Origin: Paragordius varius
Taxonomy: Eukaryota > Nematomorpha
Direction: 5' to 3'
DNA length: 64,000 bases
Assembly (NCBI GenBank): GCA_964247055.1
Contig: OZ176050.1
Location: forward strand, 11,718,001-11,782,000
Shown here: piece by piece, positions 43,640-57,600 of the stretch
Position numbering within the stretch: the stretch's first letter is position 1
How the letters are laid out: each line of letters starts with the position of its first letter
Made by a program: the position numbers and the translations under genes
The notes under the pieces: model-generated
Database searches by the model: none
The model's input: only the letters and a program-made list of their open reading frames with translations
Told to the model about the DNA's origin: nothing

Positions 43640-43876
43640 TGAAATAAAAAATTAAAGTTATATGGACAAAACGTAAAAATATAAAGTCAACAATACTTTT
43701 TAAATTTTGATTTTTTAAAATATTAACCATTGCTTATGATCGCAAATTACGAACTAGAGATGAATATTGGTAACGCATCAATTATATCTTTAAAGGTGCA
43801 AAAAAGCATGGTTGTCTTTTGAAAAAAATTGTCCTTATATTTTTACGTTTTGTCTGCATAATTTTTATTTTTACTG
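43640..43876. mobile_element. Diverged CAGTAAAAACTG-family MITE
   Basis: The arms ATGGACAAAACGTAAAAATA and TATTTTTACGTTTTGTCTG are inverted, and the right end TTTTTACTG precedes TA. Related to 4929-5217. Confidence 0.65.
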
Positions 43877-45247
43877 TATTTATCACCCCTATCATCAGCC
43901 AAACTTTTTACTTGAGGGAGATTTTATTTTTACAAACTAACGATGGATGGAGTGGCTTAAAACGTGATGTTACAAGGCATGGGCCTACACTAGGGAACAA
44001 ATTCAAATTGTGTCCATCATAATCGGCTAATTAATATGGGAATGTTTGAGGTGACAATTGAATTTGAACGGGACTTGATTTTTTTGTTTGGAAGCGCATT
44101 TACTCGAGAATTTATTTAATGTTTGGCCAAAAAAGAATTCATAGTTGAATAAAATGATTGAAGTGCTGATAAATTATAACAGATAAATATATTGATCCGT
44201 CTTATATATTTATTCTAAACAAAAGTTCATAATTTTTGCATATTCGACTAAATGTGTTAAAAAAGGCTAATTTCTATTATTGAAAATAATATAAAAAATT
44301 AAAATATCTATATCAAAATACTTTTTTGAAAAGATGCTCAAAATTAATACTAATTTTTATATCCAAATTTTAGTCAACTATTCAATTTCTACAGGGTTTC
44401 TCTAATTTAAATAGATTACATTTCGATTTGTGTTAATAAAATTACTAAATTCATTGCTATTTTCCTCCATCAAAACACTCTTTTTGTTGGCCCCATTGTG
44501 ACTTAGTAGTCTGTGGCTGGCGAAAAAAAACATAAAAATTTATAAAATATTTTTATAATTTAAATAATTAAATAGGTACAATCATTTTTTAAAGATAAAT
44601 AACGTTTTTTTCATAAATGCCATTTTTAATACAAATACACTTATTAACAACCTAACTTTGTCACATTCGGTTATATTATACTTATAAATTATGTTCTAAT
44701 TCACAATTGTTGATATTTGGGTTTTATATTATGATAAAATGTTGTGTGAAAATCATGGAATGAAAAGTCAGCAACCAAAATAGGATAGGCTCTAATGTGT
44801 AAGGAACCGGTTCCGAAACCGTAAAATTTTCAAAAAACCCACCCGGTACCAGTTCGAAGCCTAGAAAAAAATCTTTATTTTAGCGTAAAATTGGTTGTAT
44901 GATAAAATTACGTGAGGAGCATTATTAGTATTTTTGATGTGATAAATTGATAATTATACATTTAACTATGGTAAATATTGATTTAATAAACGGTCTTTAA
45001 TTTAATTTTAATTAGTATATTTATACGTTTAAGTAAATTTTGAGCAAATAACAGAAAACGTGACAAATTTTAACGTAAAATTTATATTTGTATTGGCCTA
45101 TTCAAACAAATCAGATATCGAAAATATCAAATTAATTGACCTCTAAAAAATCGGAAGTTATAATCGTTAAATTTTATCAAAAAAAAATAAACTATAAAAA
45201 GAATCGTTTTTAAACATTTATCCACAATATCGAAATTCGCTTAAAAA

Positions 45248-46305
45248 ATGTCAAACTATATTATAATATTTGCCCTTATACTTGTAAATAACCTCATTCC
45301 AAATATTCGAAGCGGGCTTACACCATTTGATATGTTTGGAGTTGGAGGTAACTCATAAACTTTATTAAATTATATTTTAAATTGGATGGTATAATTAATT
45401 AATTTTCTGCCATGTAGTGTGTACTTATCATATTGATAATGGCCCTCAAGTACTCTTAAACCAGAAAACTGTCCAAAGATTGCGTAACTTTTTTTTGTTA
45501 ATATTTAGAAAAATAGATAATTTGTTACATATAATTATTGAGATTAATTTTCTATTTCTTGGAAACTTACATAACAAATTTAATGTGTTCTATTCGATAT
45601 TGAATGTACTGAAAAAATCAAAACAAATTTTTCTAAAAATGTGTTGTACCTTAAATATAATTTTACTAACTTAAAAGTTGTATATCATGCCATCCTTATA
45701 GAAAATCAACAAACACTCTATTTTGGCCCATTTTGCAAACTTAACATTCACGTTACCAGAGATAACCCTGGGGATGATATAAGTTAGTACTTAGTTTCTT
45801 GTATAGTGAGAAATTGTTTAAGCAATGAATTTCATAATTTTTGGGAACTATTTTATTTACTTATTATAGTCACAAGCAATAAACTAGCTTTATCGCTTTT
45901 GGATACGGCAACTACTAGTCAAAAACAACCAAACGGTTTCATTGTTTGTGAACAAACAATCATACTAGAAAATAGAATGAGAGGAACCCGAATAGGTGAA
46001 ACCTCGGAAGAAACTTCCAAATTTTGCTATAATCGTTTTGATCCATCCATAGTTGTAGCACGTAAAAGCGAGGATGAAAATGGTGAAAATCAAATCATTA
46101 CTCATATTGATATTAACGCTCAGAGAAGAATACCCGCTTTACAAGTAATTATTAGATTTTTTATTATGAAACTATTTTGAAATAATTTTTTTATTTTTCA
46201 CAACTTGTTTTTCTTATTGTTTAATATATGATATATTTAATTATTTATTTATATTTTTAGGCATTGCTGAAATCCAACACCATTCGTTTGGAAATGATTC
46301 CATAA
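45248..46305 (+). CDS. Unrecognised small secreted protein
   Basis: I do not recognise this gene. Five exons, 45248-45347, 45418-45483, 45702-45782, 45870-46144 and 46261-46305, join in phase with GT..AG borders to 188 residues. The N-terminus has the shape of a signal peptide: a hydrophobic run YIIIFALILV at residues 4-13, then NNLIPNIRSG. The mature part has four cysteines (CTYH, PFCKL, VCEQT, FCYN), enough for two disulphides, and no membrane segment. Other features are NGFIVCEQTIILENRMRG, IVVARKSEDENGENQ and the C-terminal helix-like ALLKSNTIRLEMIP. The phase agreement across four introns is the main evidence that it is real. The start is the ATG just before the hydrophobic run. Confidence 0.7.
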
Positions 46306-47639
46306 AAAATTACATATGTTATGTTATATTAATAATAAATTGTATAATTACTAGTTTCATATTTGGATATTGTATCGCAACAAGATCGTACGACATAATT
46401 GGCGCTTTCATACAAGATTGTTTAAAATAGAGCCGTTTTTTTATTGGAACTTTTGTTAAATTATCTCAAGCTTGTGTAGAAAACTAAATTTAATCACTCC
46501 TATAAATGTTATTTAAATTGACCACATATGGTGTTTATTAGTTCTAAATGTTTTTTAAATTCATTATTTAACACTTAACTTCACTTTTTTTGTTCCGGAT
46601 GATATATTGGGTAGTTTTATATCCCAGGCCTGATTCTTCTAATAAACTACTGTTTGAATGTTTTATTAGTTTAAATTTAATTATCAAACATTGTTCTTCT
46701 ATAAAATAGCTTATATTTTTAAAGTTTTATAACTTTAGATTCTAAAATTGCGACAACTCCAAAACACGATTAAACTAAAGAGCTGATTTTAAAATTAATA
46801 AATATTAATTTTTCTAATAAAATGCATCCTGTCAGTTTATTAGAAACATAAATTTTCTAACCATAAAATACATTTTTCCTATTCGTGTCGATTTATAATT
46901 AAAAGAAATGGCGGAAAAAAAGATTGATTTGAGAATTTTTTTACAATTTTACATTTTTAGAAGAATTTTTGTATTATGCACAAAAAGGCTAAAGAAAGCA
47001 TATTATTTGGTAACTTTAAATATTATTTAAAATATTCAAATTTCAAATCGTTCTAGGATATAAAACTACCCCAAAGGTCATGAAGTCTTGAATTATAAAT
47101 TGTATTAACATGGTTAAATTTGTTCAAAAAATTGTTTGAAATTCTTCGCAATAAACCTATTATGACACAAATAGAGTCACTTTATTGTTGGACACCTCAT
47201 TTTTGGCCAGAAAAAACAAATATAAACAAATTTTTTTATTTTACGACATAGAATTTGTATTAAATAGTAGAATGATATGATTCATATTGTACGCTACTGT
47301 ATTGCCGATTGGCCAAAAGTGGGTACTGTATGTCTAATGACATGATCTTTAATACAGCTTAATAATAATAATAATTATGTGCTTAACATGCATGGCCATA
47401 ATTATATCCTTTATAACTTATGTCATAATTGTGAGGTTTAGTGTCTCACGGTGCATGAAATCGGGAAATTTACAAAATATCCTGATATATATGATAAAAA
47501 TAGTAAGGATTCTCACGGTACTCTTGGTTTTGGGCCTTAGATGTTAAATGAGAAAGTATTTAATCATATCATGCATATGGCCAGGATATAATATGAGAAT
47601 CTTGCATTTATCTTTCAGAATATATATATATATATATTA

Positions 47640-48065
47640 CTAGCGTAAATCTCGTGCTGCTACGCAGACCGAGGAAGTCCTTCGGACTTCTGGGGGAAGG
47701 GGGGGGAATGGCATTTTACGGGGGTAGCGGGTAAAAAGAGGGCCTAAATCAAAAAAGTGACTCGACTATGTTCGGCGCAATCGAAAATAAGTAAACAAAA
47801 ATCATATTTGAAATTGAATGGTCCAACACGTTCTCCGGAAAATTGTCTCAAAGACACGATTTTTGTGGACTTCTGTTTTCAAAAAAAAACCGTTTTTCAT
47901 AGGGGGTGGGCCCGAACTGGGGGCCTATTTCAAAAAAAGGGCGAAGCTATTGTCGGGGCATTCATTAATGATTATATTTTTTCGATGTTTGGATTTGAAT
48001 GGGTCTACCGTTTTTCCTGTACCAGATCACAAAGCCGGCATTTTCCATTTTTATAAATATATAGA
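47640..48065 (-). mobile_element. Non-autonomous Helitron
   Basis: Read on the minus strand it starts TCTATATATTTATAAAAATG (from 48065) and ends TTTACGCTAG at 47640, inserted between A and T, as Helitrons do. Just inside the 3' end are a hairpin AGAAGTCC-GAA-GGACTTCT-like stem (near 47675-47693) and a second short one (CTGCGTAGCAG). It is 426 bp, lacks Rep/helicase coding capacity, and is GC-richer than its surroundings. The 3' end abuts a TA microsatellite. Confidence 0.75.
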
Positions 48066-48729
48066 TTTATAATTTTTATGATAACTGATATAGATCAAAA
48101 AATGGCAAAATTGCGCGAGTTGTTGAATATTTTTTTTAGCAAAGGCTAAATGCTTTCCAATAAATACCACTAAAATTTATGAACTATATACAAAAAGCAA
48201 AACTATAATTGTAAGAAATTTAGATTATAGATATTGGCTAAAGTTTTAAATTTTTGGACCTGGCCGAAATGGGCGATTTTTCAAAAATGAATCACAAAAT
48301 GCAAATATTGTACGATAGAAAGTTTAAATATAGGCTAAATTTTGATATCAAAAAAGTGTGAAAAAATTGAATATTTCGCTTAAAATAATATTAGTAAAAT
48401 TTGATGAAGGGTGTTTTATGGTATCTCGATAATGATTAACACAGTATAAAAATACTTTAGGATATTCCATTTAATTCGATGTTGTTTAACATATCTACCA
48501 CCTCAGAATTATAAAAGAATTAGCTTTAAATTTAAATTAACTTTTCTAAAAAACGTAATTTATATTAAACTTAAACTTACAGCAATCTGAAGTTATTAAA
48601 TTGTTTAGCATAGAAAATATGTATAAGCATAAAGCGCTTTTACACTGTAACCATGCTTCAAATTACCATGTAAGAGGCTTCAACAATAGCTATAAATTTA
48701 TTTGTAAGCAAATTATTCATTTTTTTAAA

Positions 48730-49050
48730 AACGCATATATATTAAATTTTCATCGCACAATATAGTCATTTTTGGATTAATTTTTAAAAATTTTACCCAT
48801 TTTAATACAATAATTTACGTTAGGAGCCTACATTTTAAATATTTTATAGATATTGTATTGTTTTTTTATAGTTTATGATATATTTCAAAGATACATTTGT
48901 GGAATATATCAATTAGTCTTTACCAAAAATCTTTTATAAAAAATGTGCGCAAATTTTACTTACTGATGTGGAGCAGTTACCACAAATGTAGTGATAACTT
49001 TCCTATATCACTCGTAAATCTTAAAACCAAAAGCACCACTGGTATCTTAA
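48730..49050. repeat. Dispersed repeat fragment (TTACCACAAAA family)
   Basis: TGATGTGGAGCAGTTACCAC, AAATGTAGTGATAACTTTCC and CTTAAAACCAAAAGCACC correspond in order to 39720-39810 and 26800-26870. Confidence 0.45.
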
Positions 49051-49245
49051 GAAAATTTATCTATAATATGTATATATTCAGATTATTTTTCAACTATTTT
49101 GTGCGCAGTAGATATATACATATCCTATATATTTTAGTTTTAGGTATAGTTTTACCAAAAATAATTTTATCCGATATAATGTGCGCTGATTTCGTATACC
49201 GGATTATTATGGCAAGTAATTTTTAAGAGATATTAAATTACGGGT

Positions 49246-50232
49246 CGGGTGATAAAAAATTTTTTCTGACTTGGCTTGCAAGTTTTTCAAATCATGACTT
49301 GTTATCATGTGATAAAAAAATTAACATTACACGACTTAAGTCGAGCAAGAAAACTTGATAAGTAGGTGATAAAAAATCATATGATCAAGTAAAACTTAAA
49401 GATTTTGCAAGTTTGGTGTAGGGCACACTTGACAGATTTAAAAATATGGATAAAAATATTTTTGGGAATTATTAATGTATAAAATTTATGTTTTATATGT
49501 TATTCAAACCTTTGTTAATGCTATAAATTGTAATTTAATAAATTTTGGCTAATTAATCTATTCATTGGATGGATACAAAAGAGGATAAATTCATAGAAAA
49601 ACTCTGCTAATATTTAATAACATGGCATAAAAAATATGCTAAATATATCGATTCCGTGACCGCAAAAAAAATTGGATTCTCGAAAATTTCTTAAAATTAA
49701 TAATTAAATATTAATCTTGTAGAATTTCAAATCTTCGTTTATTAAAAGCAAAAGGTTACTTCACTATTAACCAATGTTAAGAATTTATTTCATCATAAAT
49801 TTATTTCGAATGTAATGTTTATAATCAATTAAGAATAATAATATGTTATATTGTATAAACATCTTCCCATTATATTTGCAAACGGACTCCAAACAAAATG
49901 TAATGTGATAAAGAAATGGAAAGTGTTTTAAGGGCGAATAGTTTCATCATTCTAAAAATTATATACTTGCCAGTCAGTTTGAAAAACATCAATAAATGCA
50001 TATTGTATTAATCTATTATCTTTTTGTGCCTTATTTCATAAATTTTGGCTGAAAAGGATAATTTGCGTAAAATTCGAATTGGGTGGCAAAAAATTGTTAC
50101 ATTCATAAGCAAAAGACTTGACTTAAGTGTTTTTTTATCACCGATCTTCAAGTGTACACTTACTAGCTTAGGTAAACTTACTCAACTTGCCACGCTTGGC
50201 TTATAAGTCATGTGCGACACCCCACCCTACAT
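49246..50232. repeat. Possible 1-kb DNA element with GGGTGG ends
   Basis: The left end CGGGTCGGGTG...TGACTTGGCTTGCAAGTT and the right end, reversed, GTAGGGTGGGGTGTCG...TGACTTATAAGCCAAGC look like diverged inverted repeats. Right-end sequence recurs at 25678-25838. No open frame and no clear target duplication. Confidence 0.4.
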
Positions 50233-50570
50233 GGTGGCAGCAAATTCTTGATATTTATTAATATTAAAATCACGTATTTAATTGGGTTTAGGGGTTATCC
50301 GAATTATAAACTCTAGAATTATAAAATTTGCTAAAAATTAAAACAATATTTGCTATTAAGAGAACTTACGCATTAGTTTGATAACACTCCATTAATTTTT
50401 GGGCTAGTTTTGCATCACGGAAGAATTTAATATTAATATTAAAAAGTATTGTAATAATAAGACGAATCTAAGAATATGCTTTCTTTAGCCTTTTTGGAGC
50501 CTTATACAATTTTTTTTATAATGCTCATCTCAAACTTTTTTGCCGCCATTTTTTTGTGTAATTTTTTTAA

Positions 50571-51136
50571 CACTTGGATACAACACATTCATTTTAGTCC
50601 TTAGATTCAAATTGGGGTAGTTAAATACCCCAGGCCTGTTTATAATTAAATTCTTTAAAAAATATGGGATGAATCGAAACCATGGCAAAATCTTGCACTT
50701 ATATAACATTAATAAACCCAAATATATAAAAAATTTTATTCAAAAATACTTGATATTACTTATTTTAAGCTAAAACCGAAAGGTTAAAATTTAGTCAATT
50801 GACATGCGTGCAATGATAAAATTGTAAAACAATACAAAATAAACAGCTTTTTCTATTTCTATCAATGTTAGATGGAATTTAAATCAAAAATTAGCTTTGA
50901 TTTTACCCTTAAAATTAAATAAAGACGATATTTTGCAAAATTTTAGTAAATAAAAATGGCGGCCAAGTAGTTTACATGGAGATTTTTTATAAAACAAAAT
51001 TTTATTTTGATATTTTGGCATATTTATATAATTTTATTAGGATAGAAGCAATAATTAAAATTGGGACCGTTTCCTTCAGTAGTTTTTTAAAAATCCTAAC
51101 TCAAATTTAGTCTGGGATATTTAGAAAATCGAAGTG
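50571..51136 (-). mobile_element. piggyBac-type MITE, copy 6
   Basis: It starts CACTTGGATACAACACATTC after TTAA (50567-50570) and ends ATCGAAGTG before TGAA. The left hairpin GGGGTAGTTAAATACCCC is intact and the right one is decayed. Same orientation as copy 4. Confidence 0.8.
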
Positions 51137-51636
51137 TGAAATCAGTAATGCAACAAGCTAAATTATGGCTAAATTAATTACCTTTAAAAAGCTTTTCGAT
51201 TACGTTTTTCCAGGAAAAACTTGATATATTTTTATTTTAATATGTTTCAATCATATTTGGAGATGTCTTAATTTTAGACTTTCGAATTCACAAAACTGAA
51301 AAATATAAACTTTTTGATCTACTACATGAGAAATATGTTTGATAATTAATTTTAATTAAAATACTATAGTTAATTTACGGAACAAAAGATAAACTAGGAC
51401 TAAAAATGTTGTACAAAACTGCACCAAAATAGGCGAAAAAATAAAAAAATTATGGAGTACTAACCAACCCCTTAGTTTTTAATAATTGTCAATTAATAAC
51501 TACGTTTTTTAAATAAATTTCCAAAAATTATTTTTAAATAGTATAACTATGTAATAAATTAAATTGTATCTATATCAAAATATCATCCGAAATATGCTTT
51601 TAATGCGCGGTCGATTCGGTTAACACATTTTTGTGA

Positions 51637-54600
51637 ATGGGTTCACAAAGCGTGTTGGAGTTAGATGCGAAAATCGCTCTTAGCGTTTGTGGAATTCCAG
51701 GCTCCATTATTGAATATACTGATACAAAAGATAACAATTCTTTTACTGGCGGAACTGGTAAATCATGGTTATGTCGTCGATTTTTTTCCATTTCATTTAA
51801 TGACTTTGATCAAAACCATTATTCAGTGATAAACCTTTCAGATTTTTCCGGCCGTGTTATTAATAATGATCATTTTATATTTTGGGGACGATTTATAACT
51901 AAAGTACCCTTTGACAAAGATAAGTCTAAAAAACATGATTCAGAAGAAATGGATTTTACAAATCCCCAAGACGCATCATCGCATTTTCTTATTAATGTTG
52001 TCGAACAGACCGAATTTATATATGATTTATCTCTCAAACCGTTTAAAACATCTTCTGGGAAAGCTTTTGAATGTTATAATAAACGCTGTTTGGCAACTAA
52101 ACTCCAATCTAAGCAGAAACTTACCTATATATCTCGTGATCAATTAGGTATTTATCATTTTTTTGGAAATACGCGATATTTTTATCAAATAATATATACA
52201 TTTTCATATTAAAATTGGTTTATCTTCTGCACACAGGTTTGGAAGATGAATATCCACAAATATATTTTCCTGCAGACAAAGTAGATATAGATGGTTATAT
52301 GATTTGTTATGATGTTTCCTACATATCAGATCCTCACTTGCTTGCAGAAGCCAGAAAAATTAATTCACAACTTGAATCTATTTTAACGAAAAAATCTAAT
52401 TTATCTTTTTCCAATTCCAACCCAGTGCCATTGAACGCTCATACTCCACCGACAAGACATAAAAGTGATCTCACATCCTTCAATAATGATAACTTAAATT
52501 ACTTGAATGATATTAGTTCTACACAAATGTCTGAATCTTATATTAATCATAATAAACCTAACCAAGTAAATGTTAATGACATGTCTGCTGATAAAGAAAG
52601 TTTTGTAGTTAAAAGTGAATCGCAGCGCACAGAAAATTATCCGAGAACTTTTTCTTTTAGTGGAAGGAGAAAACAAGCTTCATTTTTTGCTAAATCACGA
52701 TTACCGAGTTCGACATCTACCCATTTTGAATCGATAAATGGCGAAAGTACCCACGAACCCTTAAAACCTTCTGGGTTTAACCCAAAGCCTCCAACAGTGA
52801 ATTTTGATTGCCGACGTATTGATTCGCTGCAATATGATTTATTAAGAGATGCCATACTGCATTGTCGAAAAAATAAAAAGGCCTTAACTATTGCATTAAC
52901 TAAAATAGATACTCTTTTACCGGCCCTAGAGACAATGGTTGACCAAAGCCAATTCCAATATTATTATCAAACGGAACTTATTGCAAAGTCCGAAAGTGAT
53001 TCTGTTAAAGTCAAAGGTAACTAGTCTTTTGAATCGTATCATTTGATTATGTTTATTTTTTTTAACTAAAAAATAATTAAACCTATTTACCGATTATTTC
53101 TTTTTTTATATCTTGTCATATCATCTTTTAAGGACAATGAATTAAAGCAATCCCATAAATACCATAATAAAATAATTTGGTTTTATGGGAGATTAGGTAT
53201 ATGAAGAATATATTTAAAAAATGCGCTTATTTTCATTATTTAACCAGATATTATTAAATATTTAATAAATTTCGGATAATTGTTGCATAAAAATGCTTAA
53301 TATTGTTAAAAATAAAAAATACTAAAATATATTTTAAAAAACCGTATGAGCAACAAATATTTTATTAATTACCAAAATAAAGCTAAATATTATTTATTTT
53401 GGTTTAATAGGTATCGATTAATAATTGTGGCAGGTGTCTTACCGTTTATTAACCCGAAAATTATTAATTATATCTAGTTTTTGGTTTTATAAAAAATTGG
53501 GATTAATTAAATATTATGTTAACAACAAAATATTAGTGGACTGGATATAATAATATATGTATGTATAAAGTTTTTAGAGGCCTAAGTGTAGCAAAGTTGG
53601 TCTTACTGTATACATAATTAATTTTAAATCCGATGTTATAAAGGGTATTACAGTCTTTAACTAAAATACATTTTCAAACATACAGGGCTAAAGAAAGCAC
53701 AGGTAACTTTTTTTTACTGAAATGAAAAGGCTTACCATGTGGTTAAAAAGATAGAATTAATTCTATATCGGATATAAATAATTACCAAAATTAAAAAATG
53801 ATACATATTGCTGGCTTGCAATTTACTATGTTTAATGATAGATAATATAACGTTAAATAAAGTTTATGGCTTGACATAAAAAAAGTACAAATAGATTATC
53901 TGTTATATATGTAGGTAATATATAGTTTACGATTTCCAAAGAATGGTAAATAAATCATTATAGTACTATAAAACTTTTAAATACATAAAAAGCATAATCT
54001 ATAGCAGGCGTCTTTAGCAAAATGGCTTCGCGGGCCGCATTTTAGGCTAAAAATTTGGCAGGCCGCACTTGAAGTTATATGATAATTATTTATTATATTT
54101 CCTATAAAAATCTGTAAAATGCAAAGATAAAATAACATTTTTATCTTTAATTTGATTTTTTTTTAAAAATATAAAATTTACAACAATTTTATGGGCATAC
54201 TATTAAAATTAAATTTCTAATTCACGGGCTGCACATAAAGTCTCGGTGGTCCGCGTGTTGGACACTCCTAATATATAATAATACTTTCACACAAGTTTTT
54301 ATTATTTTTCTTTAGATCCCCTTTTTGGCATAGTTACTCCGAGTCTTGTGGCATTTCTACATCGTTTAGAGGCTTGGATTCAATCAAACCTGTTATCTCG
54401 TTGCGGTTTTCCTAGTCCATCATCCCTTAATCAAACGTCTCCTAGTACTGCCCAATTATCAACATCTTCATTGGCTGGGTATATTCATAGCATCCCAATC
54501 TTTGCAACTTCGGCCCATCTTAATTTTAATGTATCTGCGCCATTCATGTCTTTGTTTAGGCAAGTATTCCATATGCGGACACAATCGATTGCCAAAAAAC

Positions 54601-57600
54601 CATTTTACGCGGTTTCAAACTATCATCATAATAACAACCGTAATTACAATGAGAGTGATTTATCTCCTCTCCTATTGGATAAAAGTGTAGCGCTCGCCAT
54701 TGAACAACGGTTAAAGAGCTATCATCACATGGTGTCTGTGACGCATTGGTTGCGACATTTGACACTTTCGAAAGAGGACAATATCAATTATTTACCCAGT
54801 TATTTATATCGTCACTCAGATTCCACTATTGATAACAAAATATTTTTACCATATTACCTTTATAACTTTGACGATTTTACTCTAAGGAATGATGTAGGAA
54901 CCGTGAACCTATTTAAAAAGACGCCTGATAATACATTTGACCATGTTAATAAGACAAAGTTAGGTTCAGCCACTTCCACCTATTCTCTCAATGCCAAAAC
55001 AAATTTTGATAAATTGATGGGAAAAATGAATAATATACATTCTACTACTGTTTTAGCTTCTCAAGCCTCGAAAAAGTTTGTTAACGCTAAAAAACTATTT
55101 CAATCAAATGGCAATATTGCGCATTTGTTTCACCCTAATTTAAATGATTCCAACCCTCTAAACGAAATTGTAGTTGGTCCATTAAAGTTTGAGGCAATAT
55201 CATATGCACAAAACAATGAAACTTTGGGTAAATTCGTGGCGCCTTTTGTCACAAATTTCGTTGAAGCCCTTGAGATATTAGTTTATATTTACCAATTGGG
55301 CTACGCTGCCTTTTCAAAACTGCTCAAAAACACGGTTGATTCTCATAAAAAATTTGCCAATTTTCGAGAGATGATAAATTTTTTTGGGGTTTCAGGAATT
55401 CAATCATGTTCGCATTGGACACAAAAATGGAGTTATAACACTTCTTCATCCAACAATAGCAGTAGTATCGGAAAACGTTCACTTACCCATGATGGTTTCC
55501 TAGACACAGTTAAACAGAGAGAAGCAACTTTGCATCACTATAATTTTCCACATTCAAAGAATTATCAAAGTTTTGATTATTCAGACTCAGAAAGGTCATC
55601 CAATCATTTAGCACATATTGATTTCGGCAAACCGAATCCCTTTTCTTTTGATGATGGATATAACCTGAGTCGTGTGGATGATAAAATATTTAACCAAACC
55701 AATAAATCATCTGATAGTGAGGGTAATTGTGGTTCATATTCAAAGAATCATTATCCATTAATTAAACTCTGTGAATTCGCTGTCAACGGTTTAGGCTTCA
55801 ATCGATGTTCCAAAGCGTTTGATAGTTACAAATGCCAAATGATGAAACGGCACATTCAAACATTGACTAACATTTATGATTCATATTTTCTGATAAACAT
55901 TCTTCAGCGTTATTACAATCAACTGGATAATTTTATGAATCCAATTAATGATAACAATGGTGAAAAACATATTCCACTTTCCAAATCAAGTTTTAAGTAT
56001 ATATTACTTTATAATATAATTTTTTCCATAAATTAATCTTTCGAATGTGTAAATGAAATTAATCGTCTGCCTTTTGTTGACATTGTATACAAACTTATAT
56101 TGTATGATAGGTTATTAGTTTTTATCCGGTTATGTATTTTATAATACCGGTAATCAATTTCAATATACTTTTTTTTATTATTTAAGTAAATACAAATCTT
56201 ACGAAGATTTTAAACGTGAAGAATTGGCAAATCCAAGCTCACCATTTTTGAAGCACATTGACAGTCCCTCGAATTTAGATATAAGTTTAAATAAAAGCCC
56301 AGATTGGGAAAACGAGTTGGAACCATATTCACTCAAAGACGACAACATGAGTGTCGCTCATAATAATAATGATATTGATTCAGCGCAATCTCAACCATTA
56401 ATGCCTTGGTTTGAAAAAGCGCTTACCGTTTGCCAAGAATTCGCGGCACATGTGGAATATGCTAATATATCTCCAACATTAAATCAATTGACTGTTGATG
56501 AAATCATTAAAGATCCGAATTTAATTTTGATATTGTATAGCCATGATTCTGTAGATGGGGACAATTATAAAATTAATAAATATGTTCGGCTACCGCATGA
56601 ATATTTTGAGACGGATAATGCTGTACATGTCTTTGACAAACATGTTATGAAACTTCGCATTGATGCAGAAAATAAAAGGTATTCGATCAATCTGATTTTT
56701 TAATAAAATTGTAGTTTGATTCCTTTTTTTATTATATAATAATATTGATATAGATTATTACGCATGTTCCAAGACATGCTTTGCAAATTTACACAGTATC
56801 CGGATGAACGAAGTGACGTTTACACCAACAAAATAAATTCTATCATGGTTAATGCAAATATTAAAGCTGCTTTAAAAATTACATCAGAAACTCACAAGGG
56901 AAAAGCAACAAGTAAAAAATCTGATATGATCCTTATAAAACCTGGAATCGAATTTCAGAATGCTTGGAAATGTGTTGAACAAAATTGTCGAGCCTCCCCC
57001 ACATACTCAACCGTTTTCCATGCTATTTCTTCACGACTTTCTAAATCTCAACTCACTTCTGCCTATTCTCACCATCATGAAACATTGATGCGAATGGCGC
57101 AACAACACTTTTGGACATTGTTGTTTGAACATTTGTCGGAATTGTATGAAATTTTCTTTAACAAGGTAATGAAACACTTCATTATTATCTGTTTTAATTG
57201 TGTATGTAAACATTTGTTATTAAAAAGATATGCGTTTAAAGATATATCGAGTAACACATGCCAAATAGTGATCAGAACGCGAAAAAACTATTAGCATTTA
57301 AATAATTATCACCAAATTTTAAATATTGTTATCCATATATTTTCAATATTTTATTAACGAAATTATTTTTAGAATAGTACAACCGAGGATATTTTGTTCA
57401 AACAAATTGAAACTCAAATATCCAATTTATTTGAAAAGAATGACAGGTAAAATTTATAAAATATCCTTTATATGATTCGATAAGTCAGTTCATTTGTTCC
57501 CTATTTTATAAACAAACGGAGAAAAAAGGGTTCAAAAGATTTTGAGTTGTCAGATATTTTCTAAAAAATAGATATAAATTAATAACATAAATTGAATACT

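Larger units (their letters stand above)
42460..45247. other. Intergenic stretch, non-coding
   Basis: It holds a C21 homopolymer (42573-42593) just after SNAP29, and a diverged TA-type MITE (43640-43876). I see nothing else that I can support. Confidence 0.5.
46306..51636. other. Intergenic stretch before p190RhoGAP
   Basis: Contents: a Helitron (47640-48065), a dispersed repeat fragment (about 48730-49050), an element of about 1 kb (49246-50232) and a piggyBac-type MITE (50571-51136). No gene is seen. Confidence 0.5.

Noticed and set aside
47757-48072. Overlapping open frames of about 90 residues
   Set aside because: They lie inside the Helitron and reflect its higher GC content.
48897-49226. 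A 109-residue open frame
   Set aside because: It overlaps a dispersed repeat fragment, has unconvincing composition and shows no homology that I recognise.
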